A stretch of 64,000 bases of DNA from Lachnospiraceae bacterium A4 (GCA_000403215.2 KE159549.1:289476-353475), one strand, 5' to 3'; positions 1 to 8,382 are shown, counted from the first letter of the stretch. Notes: generated by a model not told the origin, from the sequence alone. Program-made: numbers and translations.

Positions 1-513
1 ATTGTACATCAAAAATATCCATTTTATAAGGCATATGAACTGGCAGAGATGTTATGCAGCAATGCCAAAAAATACGGTGTACCGCTAAGCACAGATGGAT
101 TTGGCAGTGATATATCAATGATAGACTGGCATATTGAGTTCGGTGAAGTTAAGGATACATTGGAGGAAGTACGAACAGATTATCTTGATGCAGATGGCAG
201 CAGTGTGTCAGGGCGCCCTTATATTGTTCAGGCACCTCATTCCGTGGTGGCTCAGCAAAACGATCGAAACTATGGTGAAGTGCGCAGTCTGCTTCAAAAG
301 CTTCAGAATGATGAGAACTGTGCAAGAGGAACCATCAAGGAGTTGAGAAACGCCCTAAAACAAGGGAAGGACGAGACAGAACATTTTATTCAATTCCATA
401 GAATTGATGCGTTGCTCAAATGGGATTTCAGTGACAATTATAGTATGCTATTTGACGCAATTGAGTTGATAGACACATTTATCATGCTAAAGGATAAGGA
501 GGGAAGAAATTGA
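1..513 (+). CDS. cas10: Cas10 (type III CRISPR large subunit), C-terminal fragment
   Basis: The reading frame is open from the first base, so the N-terminus lies outside the window; the visible part is 170 residues. It starts IVHQKYPFYKAYELAEMLC and continues with AKKYG and IDWHIEFGE, which matches the end of the second Palm domain and the start of the helical C-terminal domain of Cas10/Cmr2 proteins. Family knowledge: Cas10 is the large subunit of type III complexes, cuts DNA through an HD domain and makes cyclic oligoadenylate through a GGDEF/GGDD Palm domain. Neither active site is in view, so activity cannot be judged. The stop codon overlaps the start of the next RAMP gene by 4 bases, showing a tight cas operon. 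Identification rests on the motif, the position at the head of RAMP genes and the CARF gene downstream. Confidence 0.72.
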   Translation: MVHQKYPFYKAYELAEMLCSNAKKYGVPLSTDGFGSDISMIDWHIEFGEVKDTLEEVRTDYLDADGSSVSGRPYIVQAPHSVVAQQNDRNYGEVRSLLQKLQNDENCARGTIKELRNALKQGKDETEHFIQFHRIDALLKWDFSDNYSMLFDAIELIDTFIMLKDKEGRN

Positions 514-1079
514 AAATCAGAATGCAATTAATATCGGACGTTGTGTTTGGCAATGGGGAGAGTATACCGGGTGGTGAAGATATATCCATACTCAGTGATG
601 AACATGGATTTCCCTATTATAAAGGAGGAACCTTCAAGGGGATATTTAGAGAAGAGTTGAGAAATTATCTTACATGGACAATGACTGAGGCGGATAAAAT
701 TGATGCACAAATGAAAAGGCTTTTGGGCGCAGACAGCGATGATAAACAAAATCCAGATAAATTGGTATTTTCTGATTTTACATTATCGGAGTATGTCAAA
801 CAGCAAATTTTGGCAGAGACAGGGATTGGTCAAAAGTATATCGTGCAAAATGCACTGTCACATGTAAGAACATTTACAGCAATTTCCGCCAATGGAATTG
901 TACAGGAAGGTTCTCTGAGACAATGCCGCTGTGTGAATAAGGGATTGAACTTCTATAGTCAAGTGCAGTGTTTACCGGTGGATGAGGAACTGGTAAAAGA
1001 AGTTTTGTCTACAATAAAGTGGGTAGGAACAATGCGAAATAGAGGTTTTGGCAAAGTGAAACTTACAGTGATCAGCTAA
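510..1079 (+). CDS. Cas7-family RAMP protein (Csm3-like backbone subunit, type III-D)
   Basis: A 189-residue single-RRM RAMP protein. The N-terminal strand is followed by GGED and then GFPYYKGGTFKGIFREEL, the equivalent of the YIPGSSLKG loop of Csm3. The Asp of GGED sits where Csm3 has its target-RNA-cleaving Asp (GxxD-SPVI). Later KLVFSDF and the terminal MRNRGFGKVKL are the usual RAMP strand and glycine-rich loop. It should be a crRNA-binding backbone subunit that cuts bound target RNA (family knowledge). Its start overlaps the cas10 stop by 4 bases and the csx10 gene follows after 12 bases. In type III-Dv complexes this Cas7 is fused to Cas5 and Cas11; here it is a separate gene. Confidence 0.8.
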   Translation: MKIRMQLISDVVFGNGESIPGGEDISILSDEHGFPYYKGGTFKGIFREELRNYLTWTMTEADKIDAQMKRLLGADSDDKQNPDKLVFSDFTLSEYVKQQILAETGIGQKYIVQNALSHVRTFTAISANGIVQEGSLRQCRCVNKGLNFYSQVQCLPVDEELVKEVLSTIKWVGTMRNRGFGKVKLTVIS

Positions 1080-1091
1080 GGGAGGTGTATC

Positions 1092-2609
1092 ATGTCCATT
1101 TATTTAAAAATTGTTTTTAAAAACGTAGAGCCTGTTCGAGTAGCAGACGACAGCACAAGCCAGAGCGGACAGACAGTAACGCTAAGATATATACCGGGTA
1201 CAGCGCTCAGAGGAGTGGTTATCAATACACTGGCACAGGATAAGGATTTTGAAGTAATAAAGAAAAGTCTTTTTTCCACGAACATTCGATATCTGAATGC
1301 ATATCTGACAGATGGAGATCGGGAGCTGATACCCTCTCCCAAAGGCTTTTATGAGGATAAAATGCAGTGCCAAGGGAGAAAGCCGCTGGATAATGTCGTG
1401 ATTAACGGTGAATTTGAGGAAGGGAAAAAAAGGGCATCTCTCGGAAGATTCAGCTATATGGACAAAGAGTGTATCTATTACTATAATGTGGATACTGGTT
1501 CTGATCTAAAAATAAAAATCAATGATGAGAAGCAAAATGTATTCCGTCATGAATATATTTGTGCAGGATATACCTTTACTGGATATATTGCGGTGGATGA
1601 CAGTGCGCTTAGGGACAGAATAAAGAGGGTGTTTACGGAGTCATTTGTGGTAGGAAATGGACGTTCCGCGGGACTTGGCAAGTGCGAAGTGATTTCATGT
1701 GAATATACAGATAGACTGCCCTATGAGGAATATCTGCCCGATGTTCAACAAGAAAATGAATGTTATATGATGCTCTTATCTAATACAGTTATGCGCGATG
1801 CGAACGGAGAATTATGTGGACTGGATTGTGATGCACTTGCAGAGAAGATGGGAGTCACTGGCTTAAAAATCGCTTTTTGTGCAACTTCCACAGTGGACGT
1901 GAAGGGATATAACCGCAAATGGAGGACTAAATTGCCGTCCGCAGTTATGTATGAGCAGGGAAGTATATTTCATCTGACATACAATGGAATATTTACTAGA
2001 GAAAAGATGGCTGCTTTGTGTGATCAAGGAATCGGAATTCGTCTAAACGAAGGATTTGGCAGGATTATTTTTTTAAATGGGTATGAGGATATCCGATACA
2101 AAGAAATGGTACGGTTTAACAGGCAAAAAGACTCTGATTCAGTAAAGTCGCAATACGAAGAAGATGGACAGACATTGAAAATAGCCGCTAGGTGTTATTA
2201 CCGTAATTTGCTGGAAAGGCACATGAAAGCATATACGGTAGAGCACCCGCTTCCAAAGGGGAAGATTACAAACAGCCAGCTTGGTGTTCTGGAGTCCTAT
2301 GTGATACAGTATAGATATGAGCCACAGAAAGCATATGAGAGAATTGCATATTATTTTGAACATTCACTGGATAAGGAAGAGAAGTACAATGTACAAAAAG
2401 AAATGAACAGTATCCATACATTGAAAAAGTATGTGACCACAGTGTTTGATACAGATCTTGAAGCATTGCTTTCAATTGACACAAAACACAAAGAAAGTAT
2501 TATGGGAATACCGAAAGACGAGTTGATAACCCCTAATGAGAAAATAAGATTTCGACTGGAATTGATCTTGATGATGATACGATATGATAATAAGAAGGAG
2601 GAGGCATAG
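1092..2609 (+). CDS. csx10: Csx10-like Cas5-type RAMP protein with helical C-terminal tail
   Basis: A 505-residue protein preceded by GGGAGG. Residues 1-230 carry RAMP features: LRYIPGTALRGVVI, RFSYMDKE and VVGNGRSAGLGKCEV. A second RAMP-like half (about 235-350) ends GIRLNEGFGRIIFLNGYE. This two-part layout fits Csx10, the Cas5-type subunit of type III-D that should hold the 5' handle of the crRNA. The last 150 residues lack RAMP motifs and look all-helical, with KGKITNSQLGVLESYVI recalling small-subunit (Cas11/Csm2) helices. No separate cas11 gene is visible, so a Cas5-Cas11 fusion is a reasonable inference. The downstream gene starts on the base after its stop codon. Confidence 0.75.
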   Translation: MSIYLKIVFKNVEPVRVADDSTSQSGQTVTLRYIPGTALRGVVINTLAQDKDFEVIKKSLFSTNIRYLNAYLTDGDRELIPSPKGFYEDKMQCQGRKPLDNVVINGEFEEGKKRASLGRFSYMDKECIYYYNVDTGSDLKIKINDEKQNVFRHEYICAGYTFTGYIAVDDSALRDRIKRVFTESFVVGNGRSAGLGKCEVISCEYTDRLPYEEYLPDVQQENECYMMLLSNTVMRDANGELCGLDCDALAEKMGVTGLKIAFCATSTVDVKGYNRKWRTKLPSAVMYEQGSIFHLTYNGIFTREKMAALCDQGIGIRLNEGFGRIIFLNGYEDIRYKEMVRFNRQKDSDSVKSQYEEDGQTLKIAARCYYRNLLERHMKAYTVEHPLPKGKITNSQLGVLESYVIQYRYEPQKAYERIAYYFEHSLDKEEKYNVQKEMNSIHTLKKYVTTVFDTDLEALLSIDTKHKESIMGIPKDELITPNEKIRFRLELILMMIRYDNKKEEA

Positions 2610-3980
2610 ATGACAGGAGACATGAAATATCAAAAAATAATGAAATATTTGGTAAGAATGGTTTGTACACAGCCTCTTCACATTGGAAGTGCTTCGGGAG
2701 ACAAGGAGGAAGTATTGGTACATCCAACAGACAGTGTACCGTTTATACAGGCATCTAGTCTTGCAGGGGTTTTGAGACAGTATTACGCGCAACAGCATGA
2801 TGAGAAACAGGCAGAAAAGCTTTTTGGTATGAGACGTTTTGAGTCCAATGAAAATTCTATGGAGGGTGCTAGTAAGGTGCGGTTTAGCGACGGAATTTTT
2901 CACAATGAGAACCTGATCTTAGAACTTCGTCCTAGGGTAAAAATCAATCCTGAGAGGGGGACTTGTGACGCGGGCAGCAAAAAAAGTACAAACATGCAGG
3001 CAGGGCATAAATTTAATATGGAATATATTGGCGTCGGTGCAGTGTTTGATTTCTCTGTTTATTTGTATGATGAATGTTATCAAAAGGATTTGGAGGAAAT
3101 ATTGTCGGCAGTCTATCAAGGGAACGTGCAATTTGGCGGGCAGAAGAGCAACGGTTGTGGTTTTATGGAACTGCAAGGGCTAAAAAGAAAGATTTTTGAC
3201 ATGACGAAGGCTGAAGACCGCAAGATGTGGGCGGATGAGGAAGCGCTGGCAGACAATCATTATGAAAATATATATTCTGAAATAAAGACAGCAGCAAAGA
3301 GTGCCGCATATGAGGTGATGGTTTCAGGCAGTACGGAAGGGGAGCTGCTTGTCAAGAGTATTGCAGTGCAGGAGTATGGAAAAGGTACACCGGACTGTAT
3401 GAATATTCAAAATGCTGCAAAAGAATATATCGTGCCGGGAAGTTCACTCAAAGGCGCTGTGAGAAATCAGATGGAAAAAATTGCAGCATATTTAGGTAGT
3501 AAGTACATAATAGAAGATACATTTGGTAAGTCGGGAGAGACTGCAAATGATGGAAAAATCGGAAATATTGTATTTTATGACACAGTTGTTGGAAATAGGG
3601 AAGACAATGACAGCGCGCGGGTAAAAAACAGGATACATATTGACAAATTTACCGGAGGCGTTATGCATGGAGGACTGTTTAATGAAAAAAATGTTTCAGG
3701 TGATATGCAGCTCCATATTATGATTCGGGACAAAAATAATCCTGATGGAACCTGTGGACTTCTCCTGATGGCGCTTCGCGATCTGGCACTTGGTGTGATG
3801 AGCGTGGGGGGTGGATATAGCGTAGGAAAAGGAATCCTCCATGTAGACCAAATAAATATTTACGACCATAAAAATCAAAGTGAAGCCGTGATAAAATTTG
3901 AAGCGGCGTCGATTGCAGATGAGAGCGGGATAATAGCAAGATGCATCAAAGCAGCACGATCAAAGGAGGCGGCAGTATGA
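2610..3980 (+). CDS. Tandem Cas7-Cas7 fusion RAMP protein (Cas7-2x type)
   Basis: A 456-residue protein with two complete RAMP units. Unit 1 (about 10-195): PLHIGSASGDKEEVL, VPFIQASSLAGVLRQ, KVRFSDG, and NVQFGGQKSNGCGFMEL. Unit 2 (about 228-440): YGKGTPDCMNIQNAAKEYIV then PGSSLKGAVRNQ, NIVFYDT, RIHIDKFTGG and SVGGGYSVGKG. Each unit keeps an Asp (SGD, TPD) at the place of the Csm3 RNA-cleaving Asp, so both may cut target RNA. Family knowledge: Cas7-2x proteins form part of the backbone of type III-D complexes. The gene starts immediately after the csx10 stop codon. An in-frame ATG at 2625 (residue 6) is an alternative start. Confidence 0.8.
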   Translation: MTGDMKYQKIMKYLVRMVCTQPLHIGSASGDKEEVLVHPTDSVPFIQASSLAGVLRQYYAQQHDEKQAEKLFGMRRFESNENSMEGASKVRFSDGIFHNENLILELRPRVKINPERGTCDAGSKKSTNMQAGHKFNMEYIGVGAVFDFSVYLYDECYQKDLEEILSAVYQGNVQFGGQKSNGCGFMELQGLKRKIFDMTKAEDRKMWADEEALADNHYENIYSEIKTAAKSAAYEVMVSGSTEGELLVKSIAVQEYGKGTPDCMNIQNAAKEYIVPGSSLKGAVRNQMEKIAAYLGSKYIIEDTFGKSGETANDGKIGNIVFYDTVVGNREDNDSARVKNRIHIDKFTGGVMHGGLFNEKNVSGDMQLHIMIRDKNNPDGTCGLLLMALRDLALGVMSVGGGYSVGKGILHVDQINIYDHKNQSEAVIKFEAASIADESGIIARCIKAARSKEAAV

Positions 3981-4351
3981 GCTACATAGTGGAAAGAATT
4001 GATATGAATGAAGCATTGAAGGATATTTCTGCGTATGAGTATGCTCTGATATATGGTATGAGTAGGATCGTCTTTTGTAAAATAGAGGAATTGTCTCAGA
4101 TCAACTGGGATGAATGTCTTGAGGCGAGACTATTTGATAATACGAAAGAGTTACATATATATGAGCAGGATAACAGAAGATGTGCAGTGAAAATTACAGG
4201 AATGATAGATGAAAATTGTCTGATGAAAAAGTTTGTGCTTCAGGATTATTATTTTGGTAAAGGAAAGTATCTGTGTGTATGTGAGCATCTAGGGTATGAC
4301 GAAGATGGACAGGCATTTGTTGCGCTCACGAGACTGACAGGGATAGCATAG
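3977..4351 (+). CDS. csx19: Csx19-like type III-D protein
   Basis: A 124-residue protein. The start at 3977 is chosen because AAAGGAGG lies 6-7 bases upstream and it overlaps the preceding stop by 4 bases; an upstream ATG at 3941 has no such site. Residues 1-124 contain YALIYGMSRIVFCKI, then EARLFDNTKELHIYEQ, and end LVGYD-like strand plus LTRLTGIA. The size, its place between a Cas7-2x and a TIGR03986-type gene, and the RLFD...LHIYE strands fit Csx19 (TIGR03984), a type III-D accessory subunit. There are no catalytic motifs. The assignment leans on synteny and a weak motif match. Confidence 0.62.
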   Translation: MSYIVERIDMNEALKDISAYEYALIYGMSRIVFCKIEELSQINWDECLEARLFDNTKELHIYEQDNRRCAVKITGMIDENCLMKKFVLQDYYFGKGKYLCVCEHLGYDEDGQAFVALTRLTGIA

Positions 4352-4362
4352 GAGGAGAAGAG

Positions 4363-6312
4363 ATGGAGTTTTGGAAGTGGCAGCAGGAACAGCAGAAAAA
4401 TTCGGAAAATAATCAAAAATCACAAAATAGAAACCAGAAAGACAGACCAGGACAGAATACTTCCCCTGCAAATAATGAGTCCAATAAATATGTAAGAGCA
4501 CCCTATAATTTTGTTCCTTTTTATAACAAAGTATATCCACATAATAAATTTACAAGTCATAATTCAGTGGAAGAAAATTTAATTACGGGGGAGATTACCT
4601 ACAAAATCACAGCAGAGACCCCTATTATGATTGATGATGGTACAAATCATTTTTTTACTGATGCAAAAGGCAGGTATGCGATTCCGGGCAGTACAATGCG
4701 AGGATTGATCAGAAACAATGTGCAGGTGTTGGGACTTTGCAGTTATGAGGATGATATTGATGACTATGCACTAATGTATCGCAATGTGGCAAATGGGGCG
4801 GAGAAAACACGATATAATAACACATTGGGAGCAAAACAAATCAGGGTCAATGATGGTACAAAAAATTACAGTCTTGGTGTTTTGCTAAATGTGCGTGCGG
4901 GATATGTATCAAATGAGGGTGGTAAGTATGTGATTTATCAGACTGCTGTGGATTCTGTCAAGAAAGAATTTAAGGAGATGAATTATTATGTTTTAAGTGA
5001 AAGGAAAATTGTACATGATTATTTGAAATACGGCGATGAATTTTCATTTGGTTTTTTCCGACAGAATGGCAAAAGCATACTTCAGCATGAATTTCAGGAA
5101 TTTCGAAAGGAGGGTACACATTATAAGGGAAGGAAGAATACGGAGTATAAACCATATTATAAACCAATCTCTTATGAGGTGACACATGAGAAAGATATTA
5201 CTGCCGTGGGGAAACCGGGGAAATATAAAAATGCAGGATTTGCTGTCAGCACAGGAATGATGAATGAGAAGAAGGCAGTTTATATTATTCCTGAAATAGA
5301 TAGAACAAAAGAATGTATTACCATTCCAGAAAAGGATATCAGAGCTTTCAAAATAGATCTGAAAAAGAAAGAGAACACTTTGAAGCAATTTGGCGGCAAA
5401 AAGTATTTTGACTTGCCTCAAGAGGGGGAGATGAGACCTGTTTTCTATATCAGGTTGGACGGCAGGCTGTATTTTGGTTTTACGCCAAGACTTCGTTTGT
5501 TTTATGACCATATGTTAAAGAAGGGGCTAAAACAGAACTGGAAGGCGGGCAGTGTTGATTACTGCAAGGCATTGTTTGGGTATGCTACACCGGAGAAAAG
5601 CTACAAGTCAAGAGTTTCCTTTTCCGATGCGGTTGTGCAGGGAAATGTAAGAAGTGGAACAGAAAAAAAGCTGATTCTGGCGGAACCGAAACCTACAAGT
5701 TATCTTGATTATTTGAAACAGAATGGGACTACTCCGGTGACATATAATACAGAAAACTTTGAGCTGCGCGGAGCAAAACAATATTGGCTGCATAAATATC
5801 TTGTGCAGGAGGATCGCGATATAAAAAATGAAAAAGCGGCGTCAACGATAGCACCATTGCAACAAGGCGCAGTGTTTATCGGAAAAGTCCGTTTCCAAAA
5901 TCTCACAGAGGATGAGCTGGGACTGCTATTGTGGGCGATGCGTCTGAATCAGGAATCACAGATGAATGTGGGGAAGGCAAAGGCATATGGATATGGCAGA
6001 ATATCATTGACGCTCAATGAAGCTGTTAAGTTTGATCTGAAGCGGGCGTATCAATCAGACACAGAGCTTTGTCTGAACCCGTTTATCGAAATAGATGTTG
6101 ACAAGGCAATAGAGAGTTACAAAACAGAAATCAATAAATACCTTAATAAACCAATTGATCAGCTTCCCCATATACAGAATTTCTTTTTGATGAAGGATTC
6201 TGATAAAATACCTGATAACGAACATACAACATATATGAAAATAGATGCGAAAGAGTATCAGAGCAGAACGAATGCACTACCGGGTATTAAGGCTATTATT
6301 TCAGAGGAATAA
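4363..6312 (+). CDS. Large Cas7-family RAMP protein (TIGR03986 / Cas7-insertion type)
   Basis: A 649-residue protein with a Gln/Asn-rich, disordered first 45 residues, then YVRAPYNFVPFYNKVYP, the typical opening of TIGR03986-family CRISPR RAMP proteins. A RAMP core follows: TPIMIDDGTNHFFTDA, AIPGSTMRGLIRNN, then a long insert of roughly 350 residues, and finally VSFSDAVV, FIGKVRFQNLTEDELGLLLW and NVGKAKAYGYGRISL, the closing strand and glycine loop. DDG may supply the cleaving Asp. Family knowledge: this is the Cas7-with-insertion subunit of type III-D complexes. It is the last gene of the cas operon, begins 12 bases after csx19 with GGAGGAGAAG, and is followed by a terminator. Confidence 0.8.
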   Translation: MEFWKWQQEQQKNSENNQKSQNRNQKDRPGQNTSPANNESNKYVRAPYNFVPFYNKVYPHNKFTSHNSVEENLITGEITYKITAETPIMIDDGTNHFFTDAKGRYAIPGSTMRGLIRNNVQVLGLCSYEDDIDDYALMYRNVANGAEKTRYNNTLGAKQIRVNDGTKNYSLGVLLNVRAGYVSNEGGKYVIYQTAVDSVKKEFKEMNYYVLSERKIVHDYLKYGDEFSFGFFRQNGKSILQHEFQEFRKEGTHYKGRKNTEYKPYYKPISYEVTHEKDITAVGKPGKYKNAGFAVSTGMMNEKKAVYIIPEIDRTKECITIPEKDIRAFKIDLKKKENTLKQFGGKKYFDLPQEGEMRPVFYIRLDGRLYFGFTPRLRLFYDHMLKKGLKQNWKAGSVDYCKALFGYATPEKSYKSRVSFSDAVVQGNVRSGTEKKLILAEPKPTSYLDYLKQNGTTPVTYNTENFELRGAKQYWLHKYLVQEDRDIKNEKAASTIAPLQQGAVFIGKVRFQNLTEDELGLLLWAMRLNQESQMNVGKAKAYGYGRISLTLNEAVKFDLKRAYQSDTELCLNPFIEIDVDKAIESYKTEINKYLNKPIDQLPHIQNFFLMKDSDKIPDNEHTTYMKIDAKEYQSRTNALPGIKAIISEE

Positions 6313-6320
6313 GATATATA

Positions 6321-6360
6321 AAAGGGCAATGAGAAGAGCGTATTTTCATTGCTCTTTTAA
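6321..6360 (+). terminator. Rho-independent terminator of the cas operon
   Basis: A 12-bp stem AAAGGGCAATGA / TCATTGCTCTTT (one G-T pair) at 6321-6332 and 6346-6357, followed by a T-rich tail. It closes the transcript that carries the RAMP genes. Confidence 0.8.
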
Positions 6361-6389
6361 TATAAAAAATAAAAAAGTATAAAAAAGAG

Positions 6390-6418
6390 TTGACACGTGT
6401 TTTAATACGTGTTATGAT
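6390..6418 (+). promoter_or_regulatory. Consensus sigma-A promoter with repeats in the spacer
   Basis: TTGACA (6390-6395), 17-base spacer, TATGAT (6413-6418). The spacer holds ACACGT (6393-6398) and ACGTGT (6407-6412) as an inverted repeat; the same bases also read as a direct repeat ACGTGTT 12 bases apart. Repeats inside a promoter spacer suggest an operator for a repressor (inference). It drives the small gene at 6464. Confidence 0.72.
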
Positions 6419-6463
6419 AAAACCATCAAGAAACAGCATATCAAATAAGAGGAGGAAAAGAGT

Positions 6464-6748
6464 ATGTTATTTTTATTACCAATTTTTGCAGCAGTAGCGG
6501 AGACAGCAGCAACAGTGACGGGCGCAGTCATAGCATCAGCAGGTACAATAGGGACAACAATTGCAGCAGGAACAGCAGCAGTAGGAACTACAGTGGCGAC
6601 AACAGTGGGAACAGCGGCAACCGCAGTAGGTGTAGAGGCGGCAACCGCAACAACAGTGGGAGCAATAGCAGCAGGAACAACAACAACAGCATTAAATGTA
6701 GGAGTAATTGAAGGAGGGAAAGAAATTTTGGAAGATGTAGTAAAATAA
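6464..6748 (+). CDS. Small Ala/Thr/Gly/Val-rich membrane-like protein between cas genes and array
   Basis: A 94-residue protein with a strong start (AGAGGAGGAAAAGAGT before ATG). After MLFLLPIFAAVAE almost the whole chain is Ala, Thr, Gly and Val with regular small-residue spacing (GTIGTTIAAGTAAVGTTVAT), like glycine-zipper membrane segments, ending in a short acidic tail EGGKEILEDVVK. The DNA is repetitive (many GCAGCAACA/GTAGGAAC-like triplets), as expected from such codons. It has its own consensus promoter with an operator-like repeat, separate from the cas operon, and lies just before the array leader. I do not recognise a family. A membrane-inserting effector or pore former of the CRISPR system is possible but is inference only; a structural or stress membrane protein is an alternative. 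Confidence 0.7.
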   Translation: MLFLLPIFAAVAETAATVTGAVIASAGTIGTTIAAGTAAVGTTVATTVGTAATAVGVEAATATTVGAIAAGTTTTALNVGVIEGGKEILEDVVK

Positions 6749-6786
6749 TTGTAGGACGATGCATCAAGAAAAGAGGGGGGTGTTAT

Positions 6787-6975
6787 ATGAAGCGGTATGT
6801 TATTATTTTATGGCAATGTTTTATTAAAGGATTTATAATTCGGATGAAAGACACATCTTGGTTATTTATGAATAAATTGTGCTTGAGTATACAGGATCTA
6901 TGTGTTACAATAGTATTATCACAAAATTGTATAGATATCTGTACAATTTTTGAAAAGACAAAAAAACAGCTCTGA
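6787..6975 (+). CDS. Doubtful 62-residue ORF in the CRISPR leader
   Basis: ATG at 6787 has a good upstream GAGGGGGG, and the frame runs 62 codons. The product (KRYVIILWQCFIKGFIIRMK and so on) has no recognisable motif and unusual Cys/Ile-rich composition. Its second half covers a promoter and dyad that better suit the leader of the array, so this may be chance. Confidence 0.2.
   Translation: MKRYVIILWQCFIKGFIIRMKDTSWLFMNKLCLSIQDLCVTIVLSQNCIDICTIFEKTKKQL
6883..6950 (+). promoter_or_regulatory. CRISPR leader: promoter and dyad
   Basis: TTGAGT (6883-6888), 17 bases, TACAAT (6906-6911) forms a promoter pointing into the array, about 150 bases before the first repeat. Directly after it lies a perfect 9-bp inverted repeat AAAATTGTA (6923-6931) / TACAATTTT (6942-6950). 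The stretch from 6976 to 7060 is AT-rich and then G-rich just before repeat 1, with no gene. Leader side is also supported by repeat decay at the opposite end of the array. Confidence 0.55.
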
Positions 6976-7060
6976 AAAGACTACTGTCAGAATATTCAGA
7001 CAATTACCTGCAAAAATGGAACTTGAAAGCCTTGATTTTAGGGGGGTGTGAGGTGCTACC

Positions 7061-8277
7061 GTAGAAATGGAGCGTACCCGATTAAGGGAATTGACACACA
7101 CGTATATGCGGCGGTTCCAATCATATCGTTACCGTAGAAATGGAGCGTACCCGATTAAGGGAATTGACACAGGATACCAATCAGCGATTCCATGAAAGCT
7201 TTCGCTTGTAGAAATGGAGCGTACCCGATTAAGGGAATTGACACACTGAATCTACCCAAATTTCTTTCCCTGTCCTCCGAGGTAGAAATGGAGCGTACCC
7301 GATTAAGGGAATTGACACTCGTCTTTTCTTCTCGCCGCTTCAATCTGTTCAATGTAGAAATGGAGCGTACCCGATTAAGGGAATTGACACCTTGAGTAAC
7401 ACAGGATAGCCGTTCTTCATTTCCCTTCTGTAGAAATGGAGCGTACCCGATTAAGGGAATTGACACATTCGTCTAGGGTGGAGGGTGGGATAGCCCCCCT
7501 TTGTAGAAATGGAGCGTACCCGATTAAGGGAATTGACACAGTACTTCGATCCCCTTTCTTCTTATCTTATCTACAAGTAGAAATGGAGCGTACCCGATTA
7601 AGGGAATTGACACGGATATACATTCATACTATCAGCTTTTGGCTCTACGATGGTAGAAATGGAGCGTACCCGATTAAGGGAATTGACACAGTGCAACAAG
7701 TGAAACGCCGAAAGTTACTGAAAAAGTAGAAATGGAGCGTACCCGATTAAGGGAATTGACACAGTGCAACAAGTGAAACGCCGAAAGTTACTGAAAAAGT
7801 AGAAATGGAGCGTACCCGATTAAGGGAATTGACACAGTGCAACAAGTGAAACGCCGAAAGTTACTGAAAAAGTAGAAATGGAGCGTACCCGATTAAGGGA
7901 ATTGACACAGCCGTTTTCAACCACATCAGATAACACAGCGAAGTGGTAGAAATGGAGCGTACCCGATTAAGGGAATTGACACAACATACCATCCTCCTCG
8001 ACTATTTTTTCACGATATGTAGAAATGGAGCGTACCCGATTAAGGGAATTGACACCCTTCTTTACTCATATAGCAAACCTCCATTTTTTGTTGTAGAAAT
8101 GGAGCGTACCCGATTAAGGGAATTGACACACGTCAAGTCCAAAGCATCTCTTTGAGGCAACTCGCGTAGAAATGGAGTGTACCCGATTAAGGGAATTGAC
8201 ACGTGCCCATCATTGCTCCACAATACATTCCATGTAATATGTAGAAATGGAGCGACCCCGATTAAGGGAATTGCTAC
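7061..8277 (+). CRISPR. CRISPR array, 17 repeats of 37 bp, 16 spacers
   Basis: The repeat starts GTAGAAATGGAGCGTACCCG and ends AAGGGAATTGACAC. Repeats start at 7061, 7134, 7208, 7282, 7354, 7430, 7503, 7577, 7653, 7726, 7799, 7872, 7946, 8019, 8093, 8166 and 8241; spacers are 35-39 bases. Repeats 1-15 are identical. Repeat 16 has one change (GAGTGT for GAGCGT) and repeat 17 has several (GCGACCCCG, TTGCTAC), so the trailer is on the right and the leader on the left. Spacers 9, 10 and 11 are identical. If crRNAs carry the usual 8-base type III handle it would be ATTGACAC. The array lies just downstream of the type III-D genes and reads in the same direction. Confidence 0.97.
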
Positions 8278-8328
8278 ATGATAAAACAAAAATTATTTTA
8301 ACAAGTACTCAATACAAAACGAAAAATG

Positions 8329-8345
8329 CCCGATTAAGGGAATTG
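8329..8345 (+). repeat. Detached 17-bp CRISPR repeat fragment
   Basis: CCCGATTAAGGGAATTG matches the central part of the repeat exactly. It lies 51 bases after the last (degenerate) repeat and is probably the remnant of an eighteenth unit. Confidence 0.8.
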
Positions 8346-8382
8346 CGCATCAATACTTTAAGAGTTATTGATGCGTTTTGCG
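8346..8382 (+). terminator. Hairpin terminator of the CRISPR transcript
   Basis: A perfect 10-bp stem CGCATCAATA / TATTGATGCG (8346-8355, 8366-8375) with a 10-base loop and then TTTTGCGTTT. It follows directly on the repeat fragment and should end the pre-crRNA. Confidence 0.7.

Noticed and set aside
7155..8289. Several ORFs of 60-103 residues with repeated MERTRLRELT or VNSLNRVRSIST.
   Set aside because: They are read-through of the CRISPR repeat in different frames.
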